Source of the DNA: Candidatus Ozemobacteraceae bacterium
GTDB taxonomy: Bacteria > Muiribacteriota > Ozemobacteria > Ozemobacterales > Ozemobacteraceae
Direction: 5' to 3'
NCBI GenBank assembly: GCA_035373905.1
Contig: DAOSOK010000053.1
Span: 1 to 25,235 of the forward strand
DNA: 25,235 bases
In this document: positions 7,035 through 14,436 of the stretch, piece after piece
Layout: the number at the start of each line of letters is the position of its first letter
Position numbering within the stretch: the stretch's first letter is position 1
The notes under the pieces: generated by a model
Told to the model about the DNA's origin: nothing
What the model saw: only the letters and a program-made list of their open reading frames with translations
The model's database searches: none
Translations under genes and position numbers: made by a program

Positions 7035-9029
7035 GTGCCGTCGATGATAAAACACCTGTTCATGAAGATCGCCAACGAGCGGGATTCCGAACTCGAGGCC
7101 TGCGAATATCTCGATTCGTTCGCGAAAAAATGCGGCTTCATGCCCGAAACGATCGACGAGATGCGCCTTGCATTCATCGAAGCGATCATCAACGCGAAAG
7201 AACACGCCCCGAAGGGCCTCCCCGACACGAACCAGGACATCTACGCGGCCTTCACCCACGACCAGGACCTCCTCACCATCGAAGTGCGCGACTTCGGCAC
7301 GGGGTTCGACCCTTCGACGGTCGAAAAACCCGACATCAAGAAGAAGATGAAATCGTCCTACAAGCGCGGCTGGGGCCTGATGCTGATGGAAAAGCTGATG
7401 GACGGCTGCGAGGTTTCGTCGTTCCCGCCGTCGGGCACCCTCATCAAGATGGTGAAGAAGCGGCTCCAGGTCGATCCGCAGGGCGTCGACGACATCGTGC
7501 GCGAGCGCAAGCGGATCGAGCGGCTCAAATACATCCTCGGCAGTTTCCTCGATCTCAGCTCGTTCCTCTCGCAGAAGCGCGACCTCGAGACTGGCCTGCG
7601 CTCGATGCTCCGGATCATGCTCGGCACTCTCGGCATTTCCAGGGGTGCGATCTTCATCTACGATCCGTCAAAAGAAGAGATGCACAGCGCCGTCGACATC
7701 AAGCTCAAAACCCAGGAGCGCCTCCCGAAATTCCGGATCTCGACCAAGCTGATCCAGCAGATCTCCCGCCAGGAATCCCTTGAGGTCACCGACACTCTGC
7801 TTCACGAGAATCCTGAAATATCGGCCATCTTCTCGAAGGACGAGGTCGCCGGCTGTTATCTCCTCCGCATCGACAGCGACGTGCTCGGCGTGCTGCTCCT
7901 GGGAAACACGTTCCGCACCGAAGAGAAGGAATCCTACGACGTCGATATCATGACGACCCTCGCCAGGAATATATCGTCGGCTATAAATACGTTCCGCCTT
8001 CTCGAGCAGCTCAAGGAGACGAACCAGGAGCTCGATCTCCACGTGAAGGAGCTCGACGCCGTCCGGGAGGCCAGCCAGCTGATCTCCTCCGAGCTCGAGA
8101 TCGCGAACCTGCCGTTCACCGTCGAGCGGATCTTCGCCAACATCCTGAAGGTCGGAAAATTTTCGCTCTCCATCCTGGACGCCAACGAGAACAAGTTTCG
8201 CATCTGCCAGACGATCCGCACGCTCCCCCTCGTCCTCGACCAGTGGTCGTCTCCGATTTCCCGCTACGTCATCCAGAAAATGGAGCCCTTGTTCGTGGCA
8301 GACACTACGAAGGAAAAGCGGTTCCAGTTTCCGCGTGCGTCCGCCTACGCCTCGAAGTCGTTCATCGTCATCCCGATCATCGTCCAGGAAGAAGTCCTCG
8401 GCCTCGTCTCCCTGACCGACCGCATCGACGGCCTGGAGCTGACCGAGCGCGATTTCAATCTCGCCCGCCTCCTGAGCGCCCAACTGGGAATCGCCCTCAA
8501 GAACGCCAACCTCTACAAGCTCGGAATCTCCGACGGGCTCACGAAATTGTATACGGCTCACTATTTCAAGATGAGGCTCGCCCAGGAAATCTCCCGCTCG
8601 AGACGTGTGAAATCCGCGCTGTCCCTGATCGTCTTCGACATCGACGGGTTCCGCGATATCAACGGGAGCCTCGGGAACGACACGGGCGATTTCGTGCTGT
8701 CCCGCACCGGCTGTCTGATCCGCCGGCATATCCGGTTCAACGACATCGCCTGCCGAATCGGCGGCGACAAGTTCGGCATCATCCTATCCGACACGGGTTT
8801 CGAGGGCAGCATGACGGTTGCCGAGAAACTGCGCGCAGCGATCCCCGCCCAGAAACTGACGAACAAGTCGTCCGAGATCCACGTGACGGCGAGTTTCGGG
8901 CTGGCGACCTACGACAACGTGATGAGCATGGAGCAGTTCGTCGAGTCCGTCGAGAAGCTCATCGAAGCTGCCCGAAGCAAGGGCGGGAACGCCATCGAGA
9001 CGATGAGGCCGCCGGACAAGAACGACTGA
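7035..9029 (+). CDS. RsbW-like ATPase fused to two GAF domains and a degenerate GGDEF domain
   Basis: The 664-residue soluble signalling protein opens with an anti-sigma-factor-kinase-type HATPase domain (about 1-140). It has an N-box FIEAIINAKEHA with E49 and N53, a G1 box with D86, G88 and G90 (EVRDFGTGF), and a G2 box RGWGLMLM around G112-G114. Two GAF-like modules follow (about 170-335 and 360-495) joined by a coiled-coil linker (LLEQLKETNQELDLHVKEL), then a GGDEF domain (about 505-660). The cyclase signature reads GGDKF (576-580), and the usual GHxxGD reads GNDTGD. The inhibitory-site RxxD is intact as RFND (567-570), five residues before GGDKF. This pattern suggests a c-di-GMP receptor or a weak cyclase rather than a normal cyclase. 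GTG 7035 is chosen because AAGGAGG (7022-7028) is six bases upstream; ATG 7044 would be 15 away. Confidence 0.87.
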   Translation: MPSMIKHLFMKIANERDSELEACEYLDSFAKKCGFMPETIDEMRLAFIEAIINAKEHAPKGLPDTNQDIYAAFTHDQDLLTIEVRDFGTGFDPSTVEKPDIKKKMKSSYKRGWGLMLMEKLMDGCEVSSFPPSGTLIKMVKKRLQVDPQGVDDIVRERKRIERLKYILGSFLDLSSFLSQKRDLETGLRSMLRIMLGTLGISRGAIFIYDPSKEEMHSAVDIKLKTQERLPKFRISTKLIQQISRQESLEVTDTLLHENPEISAIFSKDEVAGCYLLRIDSDVLGVLLLGNTFRTEEKESYDVDIMTTLARNISSAINTFRLLEQLKETNQELDLHVKELDAVREASQLISSELEIANLPFTVERIFANILKVGKFSLSILDANENKFRICQTIRTLPLVLDQWSSPISRYVIQKMEPLFVADTTKEKRFQFPRASAYASKSFIVIPIIVQEEVLGLVSLTDRIDGLELTERDFNLARLLSAQLGIALKNANLYKLGISDGLTKLYTAHYFKMRLAQEISRSRRVKSALSLIVFDIDGFRDINGSLGNDTGDFVLSRTGCLIRRHIRFNDIACRIGGDKFGIILSDTGFEGSMTVAEKLRAAIPAQKLTNKSSEIHVTASFGLATYDNVMSMEQFVESVEKLIEAARSKGGNAIETMRPPDKND

Positions 9030-9046
9030 GCTGCGGGACCCTGGAT

Positions 9047-9089
9047 ACGGCGAAAGCGCCGCGCGATCGTTGCGCGGCGCTTTCGCCGT
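9047..9089. terminator. 18-bp perfect hairpin between convergent genes
   Basis: A perfect 18-bp inverted repeat (9047-9064 with 9072-9089, core CGGCGAAAGCGCCGCGC) encloses the loop GATCGTT. It lies between the stop of the GAF-GGDEF gene (9029) and the stop of the subtilisin-like gene (9109), so it can terminate both. There is only a weak T-rich stretch (TTCCGGTTCTTC) on the plus side. Confidence 0.65.
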
Positions 9090-9106
9090 TCCGGTTCTTC
9101 GATGCG

Positions 9107-10414
9107 TTACAGAGGGGGAACGGGGAGCGTGTCCGAGGCATCCGGCGGGGCCGGGGGATTTTCGAGATACTGGAGCATGGCGAGCGGGTCGGCGAGGCCG
9201 TTCCCGTAATCGTTATCCGGGCCCGTCGGTCCGAGATCTCGGCTGGTGAGGGCCAGGGTCGCGAGGATCGTCTCGAGTTCGACGTCAGGCTTCGACTGGC
9301 GGATCTGAGCCCAGACGCCGGCGAAATGCGCCGCCGCCTGGAGGGTTCCCGATCCCTGCCGGTAGGTGTTTCCGGTCGCTGGGCCCGTGACGGCGAGTCC
9401 GGGGGCCATGTAGTCAGGCTTGCGGAGCTGGCAGCCGTCGACGATGGCGGGGCCGCAACCGGAGAACGCTGCCCGCGACTTCCATTGGTCGAGAGCCCCG
9501 ATGGTCAGGACATCAGGAAGCGCCGCCATGCCGGTGATCCGGCTGGGGTTGTTGCCCGCGGGAAGGATCGGAAGAATCCCAGCCATTTTGCAGGCAGCAA
9601 GCGCATCGCGAATGGCGCGGGGGGCTGCGCTCTGGAAGTCGACGGCGAGCAGGAGGGCGGCGGGCCGCGTTCCCTCGACGGGTTCGAGAGCCCATTGGAT
9701 GGCGGAAAGAAGATCGTCGGCGGCAACCTTCCCGCGAGGAAGGGTCGCAAGGGCGATGGAGACGTCAGGAGCCGTGCCGATCGGTTTCTCGGAGGCCTTT
9801 CCCGCAAGCAGGCCGAGTGGGTGCAACAGCATCAGGTCGTCGGTGCCGCGCGCGGGTGATCTGCCGAACGTGCGACGGACGACGATACGATCGGCGATTG
9901 CCGGATGATCGAACGGTACGTCGGGACCGATGACGGCGACCATCACTCCTTTCCCGGTGAGGTTCCGGAGACGGGCGAGATCCCATGAGCCGCACATGAC
10001 ATGGTTCCAGGACGGGGGCATACGTTGGGGTGGGGCGTCGGCGATGTCGTTCGAGACCGGGACAGCAGTGGAATCAAGCGTTTCGAATCGGAGAGACGGC
10101 CATTCGGCGTTCAATCGGTCGACCTGTTCGTCCGAAAGACGGGCGGTGACGCCGCGGGCGGCCCAGATGTCCCGCGCCTCAGGATCGCAGGTTCCGACGA
10201 TCGTGCGGATGGAGTCGGCAACGCGCCCCCCCTCCTCGCGAATGGCGGCAAAAGCCCTGTCGCGTGAGGGAAGAGCGGAAAGTCGCTCGGACATGGCCTC
10301 CGCATCGACCGATTCCTTGGTCGTCACGAAACGAAGGGTACCGCAGAAAGCCGGGCCGCTCAGGAGCGACCCGGCAATTATTGCCGTCAGAAACGGAAAA
10401 CCGAAACCTCTCAC
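9107..10414 (-). CDS. Secreted subtilisin-fold (S8) protein, catalytically degenerate
   Basis: The 435-residue protein has a signal peptide (MRGFGFPFLTAIIAGSLLSG..) and, from about 140, the subtilase fold. Landmarks are recognisable but altered. The Asp strand reads VAVIGPDVPFDHP, where families have VAVIDTG, so the nucleophile-relay Asp is G163. The His helix reads LLHPLGLLAG (H198) instead of HGTHVAG. The Ser motif GTSMAAPHVAG reads GTLQAAAHFAG, so the catalytic Ser is L358, with H363 and AG retained. The oxyanion Asn survives (LPAGNN, N288). The spacing 163-198-358 fits the subtilisin 32-64-221. With at least two triad residues gone it is probably a pseudopeptidase that binds peptide or protein. 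GTG 10414 has GGAGGAGGGA six bases upstream. It starts 49 bases after the stop of 10464-11342 and is probably co-transcribed with it. Confidence 0.85.
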   Translation of the reverse strand: MRGFGFPFLTAIIAGSLLSGPAFCGTLRFVTTKESVDAEAMSERLSALPSRDRAFAAIREEGGRVADSIRTIVGTCDPEARDIWAARGVTARLSDEQVDRLNAEWPSLRFETLDSTAVPVSNDIADAPPQRMPPSWNHVMCGSWDLARLRNLTGKGVMVAVIGPDVPFDHPAIADRIVVRRTFGRSPARGTDDLMLLHPLGLLAGKASEKPIGTAPDVSIALATLPRGKVAADDLLSAIQWALEPVEGTRPAALLLAVDFQSAAPRAIRDALAACKMAGILPILPAGNNPSRITGMAALPDVLTIGALDQWKSRAAFSGCGPAIVDGCQLRKPDYMAPGLAVTGPATGNTYRQGSGTLQAAAHFAGVWAQIRQSKPDVELETILATLALTSRDLGPTGPDNDYGNGLADPLAMLQYLENPPAPPDASDTLPVPPL

Positions 10415-10463
10415 GTCGTGTCCCTCCTCCTTCTCCTACTATCGGCCGGGGACGGGGGGAACC

Positions 10464-11342
10464 TTACTGTTTCACGTTGGTGACGACTTCTTCGCCGGTC
10501 GGTTCGTTGATGATTTCATACGTCTTGCCGCAGATCTCCCATTCGCCCGTCGACCAGCCGTTCGACTTGGCGCGGAGGAGCTCGAACCAGATCTTGTTCA
10601 CGTCGAACTTTCGGTTGGTGCGGGTGGTGATGGTCTTGATGACCTGGAACGACACTTTTGCGAGAAGGATCGGCTGGCCGTTCATGTGGCCTTCGAACTG
10701 TTGATGCACCTTCAGGTTCTTGATGACGCCGCCGGAAGCCATGCCCTTGAGGATGTCAAGGATGTCGAGGCTGATCGTCAGTTCGGCCTGGAAGTTCGTC
10801 TGTATCGACTGCTCTTCGGACTGCCAGGTCGAGCCCTTGTTCTCGCGGTCGATTTCGCGCCCCTTGCGATACTTGTATCCGGGCTCGGTGTAGCCGTAGC
10901 CGGGAAAGTATTCGCGGAACTGGTCGGGAGAGATCTTTGTCGTGACCTGCTGGACGACCGCTGCTTTCACGACGCCGAGCGCCGTCGTCAGGGCGCGGCG
11001 CGCCGCCGGATCGAGCGACTTGTAAATGTCGCTGACGGCTTCGAGCGACTCGAGATTTTCTTCGAGGGTCGCGAGCAGGAACTTCGCAAGCTCCGAGCTC
11101 TGCTTGGCATGAATCTCGAGGCAGCTGTTGTACCTGGCCATGTTCTCTTCGGTGGGATTTTTCGTATACTCGATGAGGAGTTCCGTCGAGAGCCAATACT
11201 GGCGAACGATCTGGAACGTCTGCGTCTGCAGGTCGAAATGCTTGTGCCCGGGGGCATACCCGTCGAAAGCCGCAAAACCGGGCACGACGGATACGAGGGA
11301 AAGAAACAGAACCGTTACGATCATTAGCAGATGCTTATACAT
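10464..11342 (-). CDS. Secreted protein of unknown family, first gene of the pseudo-subtilisin operon
   Basis: The 292-residue product begins with a clear signal peptide (MYKHLLMIVTVLFLSLVSVV.., cleavage probably after PGFA, about residue 24). The N-terminal half (about 30-135) is predicted to be mostly helical, with Leu/Ala/Glu heptad-like stretches (NPTEENMARYNSCLEIHAK, LLATLEENLESLEAVSDIY). A Tyr/Gly-rich segment (FREYFPGYGYTEPGYKYRK) links it to a C-terminal half rich in beta-type residues (ILLAKVSFQVIKTITTRTN, GEWEICGKTYEIINEP). I do not recognise the family. The start is supported by AGGAGGAG about eight bases upstream. The downstream pseudo-subtilisin follows after 49 bases, which suggests the two exported proteins work together. 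The promoter contains an 18-bp palindrome. Confidence 0.8.
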   Translation of the reverse strand: MYKHLLMIVTVLFLSLVSVVPGFAAFDGYAPGHKHFDLQTQTFQIVRQYWLSTELLIEYTKNPTEENMARYNSCLEIHAKQSSELAKFLLATLEENLESLEAVSDIYKSLDPAARRALTTALGVVKAAVVQQVTTKISPDQFREYFPGYGYTEPGYKYRKGREIDRENKGSTWQSEEQSIQTNFQAELTISLDILDILKGMASGGVIKNLKVHQQFEGHMNGQPILLAKVSFQVIKTITTRTNRKFDVNKIWFELLRAKSNGWSTGEWEICGKTYEIINEPTGEEVVTNVKQ

Positions 11343-11385
11343 TCTCTATACTCCTCCTGGGATGGTAACGAGTCATCCAGATACA

Positions 11386-11414
11386 ATGATACCTCTGTAT
11401 CGACGTCGATACAA
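11386..11414 (-). promoter_or_regulatory. Promoter of the secreted-protein/pseudo-subtilisin operon
   Basis: Read on the minus strand, TTGTAT (complement of 11409-11414) and TATCAT (complement of 11386-11391) are separated by exactly 17 bases, with transcription running toward ATG 11342. The 18-bp palindrome 11396-11413 covers most of the -35 box and the spacer. The sequence ATACAA recurs at 11381-11386 next to the -10. Confidence 0.5.
11396..11413. promoter_or_regulatory. Perfect 18-bp palindrome TGTATCGACGTCGATACA, candidate operator
   Basis: The sequence is identical to its own reverse complement over 18 bases. It overlaps the -35 and spacer of the predicted minus-strand promoter, the classical place for a repressor that blocks polymerase. 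I saw no other copy in the window. The binding protein is unknown; its dyad form suggests a dimeric helix-turn-helix regulator. Confidence 0.55.
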
Positions 11415-11525
11415 TCCGGCGGCAGGGTACAAAACAGGCGTTTCCTCTGAACGGCGTGTCATACGCGCGTGTCGGAACGGCGCGACTCTGATGTTACATG
11501 AAATATGCAGTTTGTGCGGTGCGGA

Positions 11526-14279
11526 TCAGATGATGGCTTCCCATTCGCCCGGGAGAGTGAGGACGACGACGCGGGTGGTGGAAGTGGTTCCACCGGCCGG
11601 CCGCGCCAGCGAGGCGCCGGGGTACACGGCCCTGAGAATGGCGTTCAGGCGGAGTATCGCGCTCTTGAAGGCGGCCTGGTCGCATTCCGGATCGTACGGA
11701 AGGCCCCAGGCACTTGTGTACAACGAAGCCGAATCGACGGGATTGGGAAAGGCCAGAAACAACTGGCTGAGCATCCGGTGCGGGATCGAACCGGGCTTGA
11801 GAACGGCCGTGCTCCTTCCGTGGCGGATCTCGCCGGACGTTCCGTCGAACGTGAATGCGTCGGAACGGACGGAACGCTTCCAGACGGAATAGTCATCGAT
11901 ATGCATCGGCCTCGCCTGCCCGTTCCGGATCAGCGTCACGAATTGGGCGGCGCGCGAAGGTCCGTTTTCACGAAGACTCAGGAGTCGGTTGAAATCGCGT
12001 TCGCGTTGCCGGAACGCGGCGAGCAGGTCGGGCGGGGTTTTTCCGACGAGATGATCGAGGAGGGCGGAAGACTCCGTGGTTTCGATGGCCGCGAGGGGAC
12101 CGGCGTAGAGGGGCCAGAAGGGGTCGAAACCGTTCGTTCCGGGATACAGCCGTATATCCTCGGAGACCTGCCGGGACGAAACGACGTCGGGAAACAGAAG
12201 ACCGGCGAGGATGCGGGATTGCCTGGTCCGGACGCGGTGCGGCGTGGATGCCATTCTGGCGAGAGCGCGGGAAAGCGTTCCCGGGGCGTCGGGCATGCCG
12301 AGGCGCGCCATGCAGACGCCCATGCCGAAAGCAATGTCGCCGAGTTCGGAATTCGACAGTTCGATCCCCTGAATGCTCGAAAGCAGCGTCTGGAACAAGG
12401 AGAGCCCTCCGCGCGCGTCGCCGAGCAGAAGTCGTCGTTGCGCCCGGAGATGGTCGATCGTTGAGCGAACGCGGGGCTCCAGATGGTCGGGCGAGGGAAG
12501 CATTGACCACCACGAATCTGCCGCTCCCTGCTTCCCAAGAAGATCGCAGGTCCATCCGAGATACGCTGCGGCCTCGAACGAACCGCCCGCATGTCCGAGT
12601 TTCTCCATCGACGCCCGGACGTCCTTGAACAGGCGGAAGGCCTTCGTCAGATGTCCCATCGAGAGATGCAACACGCCGAGGAGAAGGCCTGCCGATGCGG
12701 CTCCGGGGCGATTCCCAAGCTGCGAATGGAGCGAGACCGCCCGCGACAGATACAAGGCCGCCCGCCTCGAGTTCCCGAGATCGTGCTCGACGAGACCGAG
12801 ATTCTCGAGAATACGGGCCTGTTCGAGGGCGGATCGTGACGACCACGCCGACGACAGGGCCGAGAGAAAATACCGCCGCGCTTCCTCGGGCCGTTCCCGG
12901 GTGATCATGAGCCGACCGAATGCATCGTCCGTCTCGGCGATTTTCGACGGCAGCTTTGCCGAAATGAAGCATTCTCGTGCGAGGGACAGCTCGGCCATCG
13001 ACTCGGTGAGCCTGCCGGACAACCGCAGGATGTCGCCCGTGGCGAGCGCGAGGTCGCCGAACTCCGCCTCACCGCCATCGAGGCCTTCGTAGAGTGATTT
13101 GCCCCGGTCGAGAAGCGCGAGTCCATCGACGAGCCTGTTCTCGCGGGCGGAGATTTTCGCCGCGATGACGAACAGGCCGGAAGGCAGGGGGAGCTCCGAA
13201 TCAAGATATCGCCCGATCGCCTTCTGCAGGAGATCGATCCTGCCGGCGTCGAACAAAAGTGCCCCGTGTCGGGAAATGGCGGCGAGAGCCTCCTCGTGGA
13301 ACCCCATGACGATCGCGATTCTGACGACGGCCTCGACGACGGCGGGACCGCGTGCGTCGAGATGCGCCCTGACCCAGTTCAGGACGTCTCCCCGCCTCGG
13401 TTCGAGAAGGCCGGGATGACGTTCGACGTATCTCGTGACGAGCCGCGGAACGGACTGCCGCTCGAACGGTTCGCGGTCGGCGAAGGACGAGAGAAAACCG
13501 TGGAGCGAAACGTGGGCGGAAGGCTGGAGGAAAGCGATGACGATAGCGTCGAGCCACCGCAGGAAGTCAGGATCGTCATGGTTATAGAGAGGAAGGTATT
13601 CTGTCCGGACGATGCGGTCGCGCACGACCGGATGGTTCCGGAACGTCAGGCGTTCGAGCGTTTCTGCCGGCGCGTTCGCGCGCGGACGGGGCAGGGGACG
13701 ACCGAGCAGGGACGTCGGATAACGGATGAAAAACCGGCCGTCCCAGGACATCCTTCCGGCGGCGTCGCGCGGGTCGAGTTTCACGGGGGTGCGCGAGAGA
13801 CCCGGCGGCGGAAGTTCCGGGTGGGCCATGCGTCCGCTCCAGGCAAGCAAGAAGGATATCCGCTTCAAGACGGTGTCGGAGGTCTGCGCGGCCGTCTGGA
13901 GCAGGCTGTGCGCCTGAAAGGGGGCGCCGCCAAGGAGCCCGGCCAGCGTCACGAGATCAGGTGCGTGATCGAGGTCGGCGAAGAGGTCGACGAGCGTCTG
14001 CTCGATCGTCGAGACCGTGATCCGCGAAGTTCCGACGAGCACGTCCTGTGTGTGCGCAGGCCGTCCCGCTCCGTGCGTGACGAAGACGAGCGGCGTGTCC
14101 CCCAGCATCCTGTTGCGGCGGCGGCGGCGCGTGACGATCGTCAGTCGCTCGCATGGGCCGGGAAAGACGCCGAGCAGGCAGAGCGCAGACACGTGCGAAA
14201 CGTATTCGCCGTCTCGTTTGGTCAGCTCCGAAAGCATCGCGAGAACGTCCGGAGGAAATCTGTTCGTCTTCGCCGGCAT
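11526..14279 (-). CDS. Large regulator: AbiEi-like N-terminus, TPR array, C-terminal OmpR/PhoB-type winged helix
   Basis: The 917-residue protein has three parts. Residues 1-200 read like the AbiEi antitoxin/transcription-regulator family: LAMLSELTKRDGEYVSHVSA, then a basic VTRRRRRNR strand, ITVSTIEQTLVDLFAD (compare the family's ..PERTLLDL..), SDTVLKRISFLLAWSG and a KLDPR element. Residues about 330-690 are degenerate tetratricopeptide repeats (LENLGLVEHDLGNSRRAALY, GLLLGVLHLSMGHLTKAF). Residues 807-917 resemble a winged helix of response-regulator/SARP type (FDGTSGEIRHG, IPHRMLSQLFLAF, SLYTSAWGLPYDPECDQAA, AILRLNAIL). There is no receiver domain, no NTPase P-loop and no AbiEii toxin next door. 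The TPR plus C-terminal DNA-binding layout recalls SARP/MalT-like activators. No good Shine-Dalgarno precedes ATG 14279, so the start is uncertain (a later ATG at codon 15 is possible). It is divergent from the putative-Ig lipoprotein gene. Confidence 0.78.
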   Translation of the reverse strand: MPAKTNRFPPDVLAMLSELTKRDGEYVSHVSALCLLGVFPGPCERLTIVTRRRRRNRMLGDTPLVFVTHGAGRPAHTQDVLVGTSRITVSTIEQTLVDLFADLDHAPDLVTLAGLLGGAPFQAHSLLQTAAQTSDTVLKRISFLLAWSGRMAHPELPPPGLSRTPVKLDPRDAAGRMSWDGRFFIRYPTSLLGRPLPRPRANAPAETLERLTFRNHPVVRDRIVRTEYLPLYNHDDPDFLRWLDAIVIAFLQPSAHVSLHGFLSSFADREPFERQSVPRLVTRYVERHPGLLEPRRGDVLNWVRAHLDARGPAVVEAVVRIAIVMGFHEEALAAISRHGALLFDAGRIDLLQKAIGRYLDSELPLPSGLFVIAAKISARENRLVDGLALLDRGKSLYEGLDGGEAEFGDLALATGDILRLSGRLTESMAELSLARECFISAKLPSKIAETDDAFGRLMITRERPEEARRYFLSALSSAWSSRSALEQARILENLGLVEHDLGNSRRAALYLSRAVSLHSQLGNRPGAASAGLLLGVLHLSMGHLTKAFRLFKDVRASMEKLGHAGGSFEAAAYLGWTCDLLGKQGAADSWWSMLPSPDHLEPRVRSTIDHLRAQRRLLLGDARGGLSLFQTLLSSIQGIELSNSELGDIAFGMGVCMARLGMPDAPGTLSRALARMASTPHRVRTRQSRILAGLLFPDVVSSRQVSEDIRLYPGTNGFDPFWPLYAGPLAAIETTESSALLDHLVGKTPPDLLAAFRQRERDFNRLLSLRENGPSRAAQFVTLIRNGQARPMHIDDYSVWKRSVRSDAFTFDGTSGEIRHGRSTAVLKPGSIPHRMLSQLFLAFPNPVDSASLYTSAWGLPYDPECDQAAFKSAILRLNAILRAVYPGASLARPAGGTTSTTRVVVLTLPGEWEAII

Positions 14280-14354
14280 CAGAATACCGAAACACGGATC
14301 GAAGCACGGTTTGATGAGAACAAAACGGCACCTCGGGTTCCATCAGTGAGAAAT

Positions 14355-14384
14355 CTTCGAAGTAAGCCTTCGAAGGGTATGGTA
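14355..14384 (+). promoter_or_regulatory. Tandem CTTCGAAG palindromes overlapping a putative promoter
   Basis: Two identical 8-bp palindromes, CTTCGAAG at 14355-14362 and 14368-14375, repeat with a 13-base period in the 157-base divergent gap. TTCGAA (14356-14361) and TATGGT (14379-14384) are 17 bases apart and could be a weak -35/-10 pair for the lipoprotein gene. A second -10-like TATGCT follows at 14383-14388. The divergent regulator is the obvious candidate binder. Confidence 0.45.
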
Positions 14385-14436
14385 TGCTCGCCTTCGTATA
14401 ACGTTCTTTTCATATCACGTATTTCGAGGTATTGCC

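Noticed and set aside
8243..9859. Plus-strand 538-residue ORF across the GGDEF end and the pseudo-subtilisin
   Set aside because: Arg/Pro-rich shadow that crosses the 18-bp hairpin terminator and has no start signal.
9107..10414. Active serine protease
   Set aside because: Positions aligned with the catalytic Asp and Ser are Gly163 and Leu358.
9930..11327. Plus-strand 465-residue ORF antisense to the secreted-protein operon
   Set aside because: Shadow frame with a charged, repetitive composition. The minus-strand genes have signal peptides and ribosome-binding sites.
11526..14279. AbiE toxin-antitoxin pair
   Set aside because: No AbiEii-type nucleotidyltransferase gene lies on either side, and the protein is several times longer than an antitoxin.
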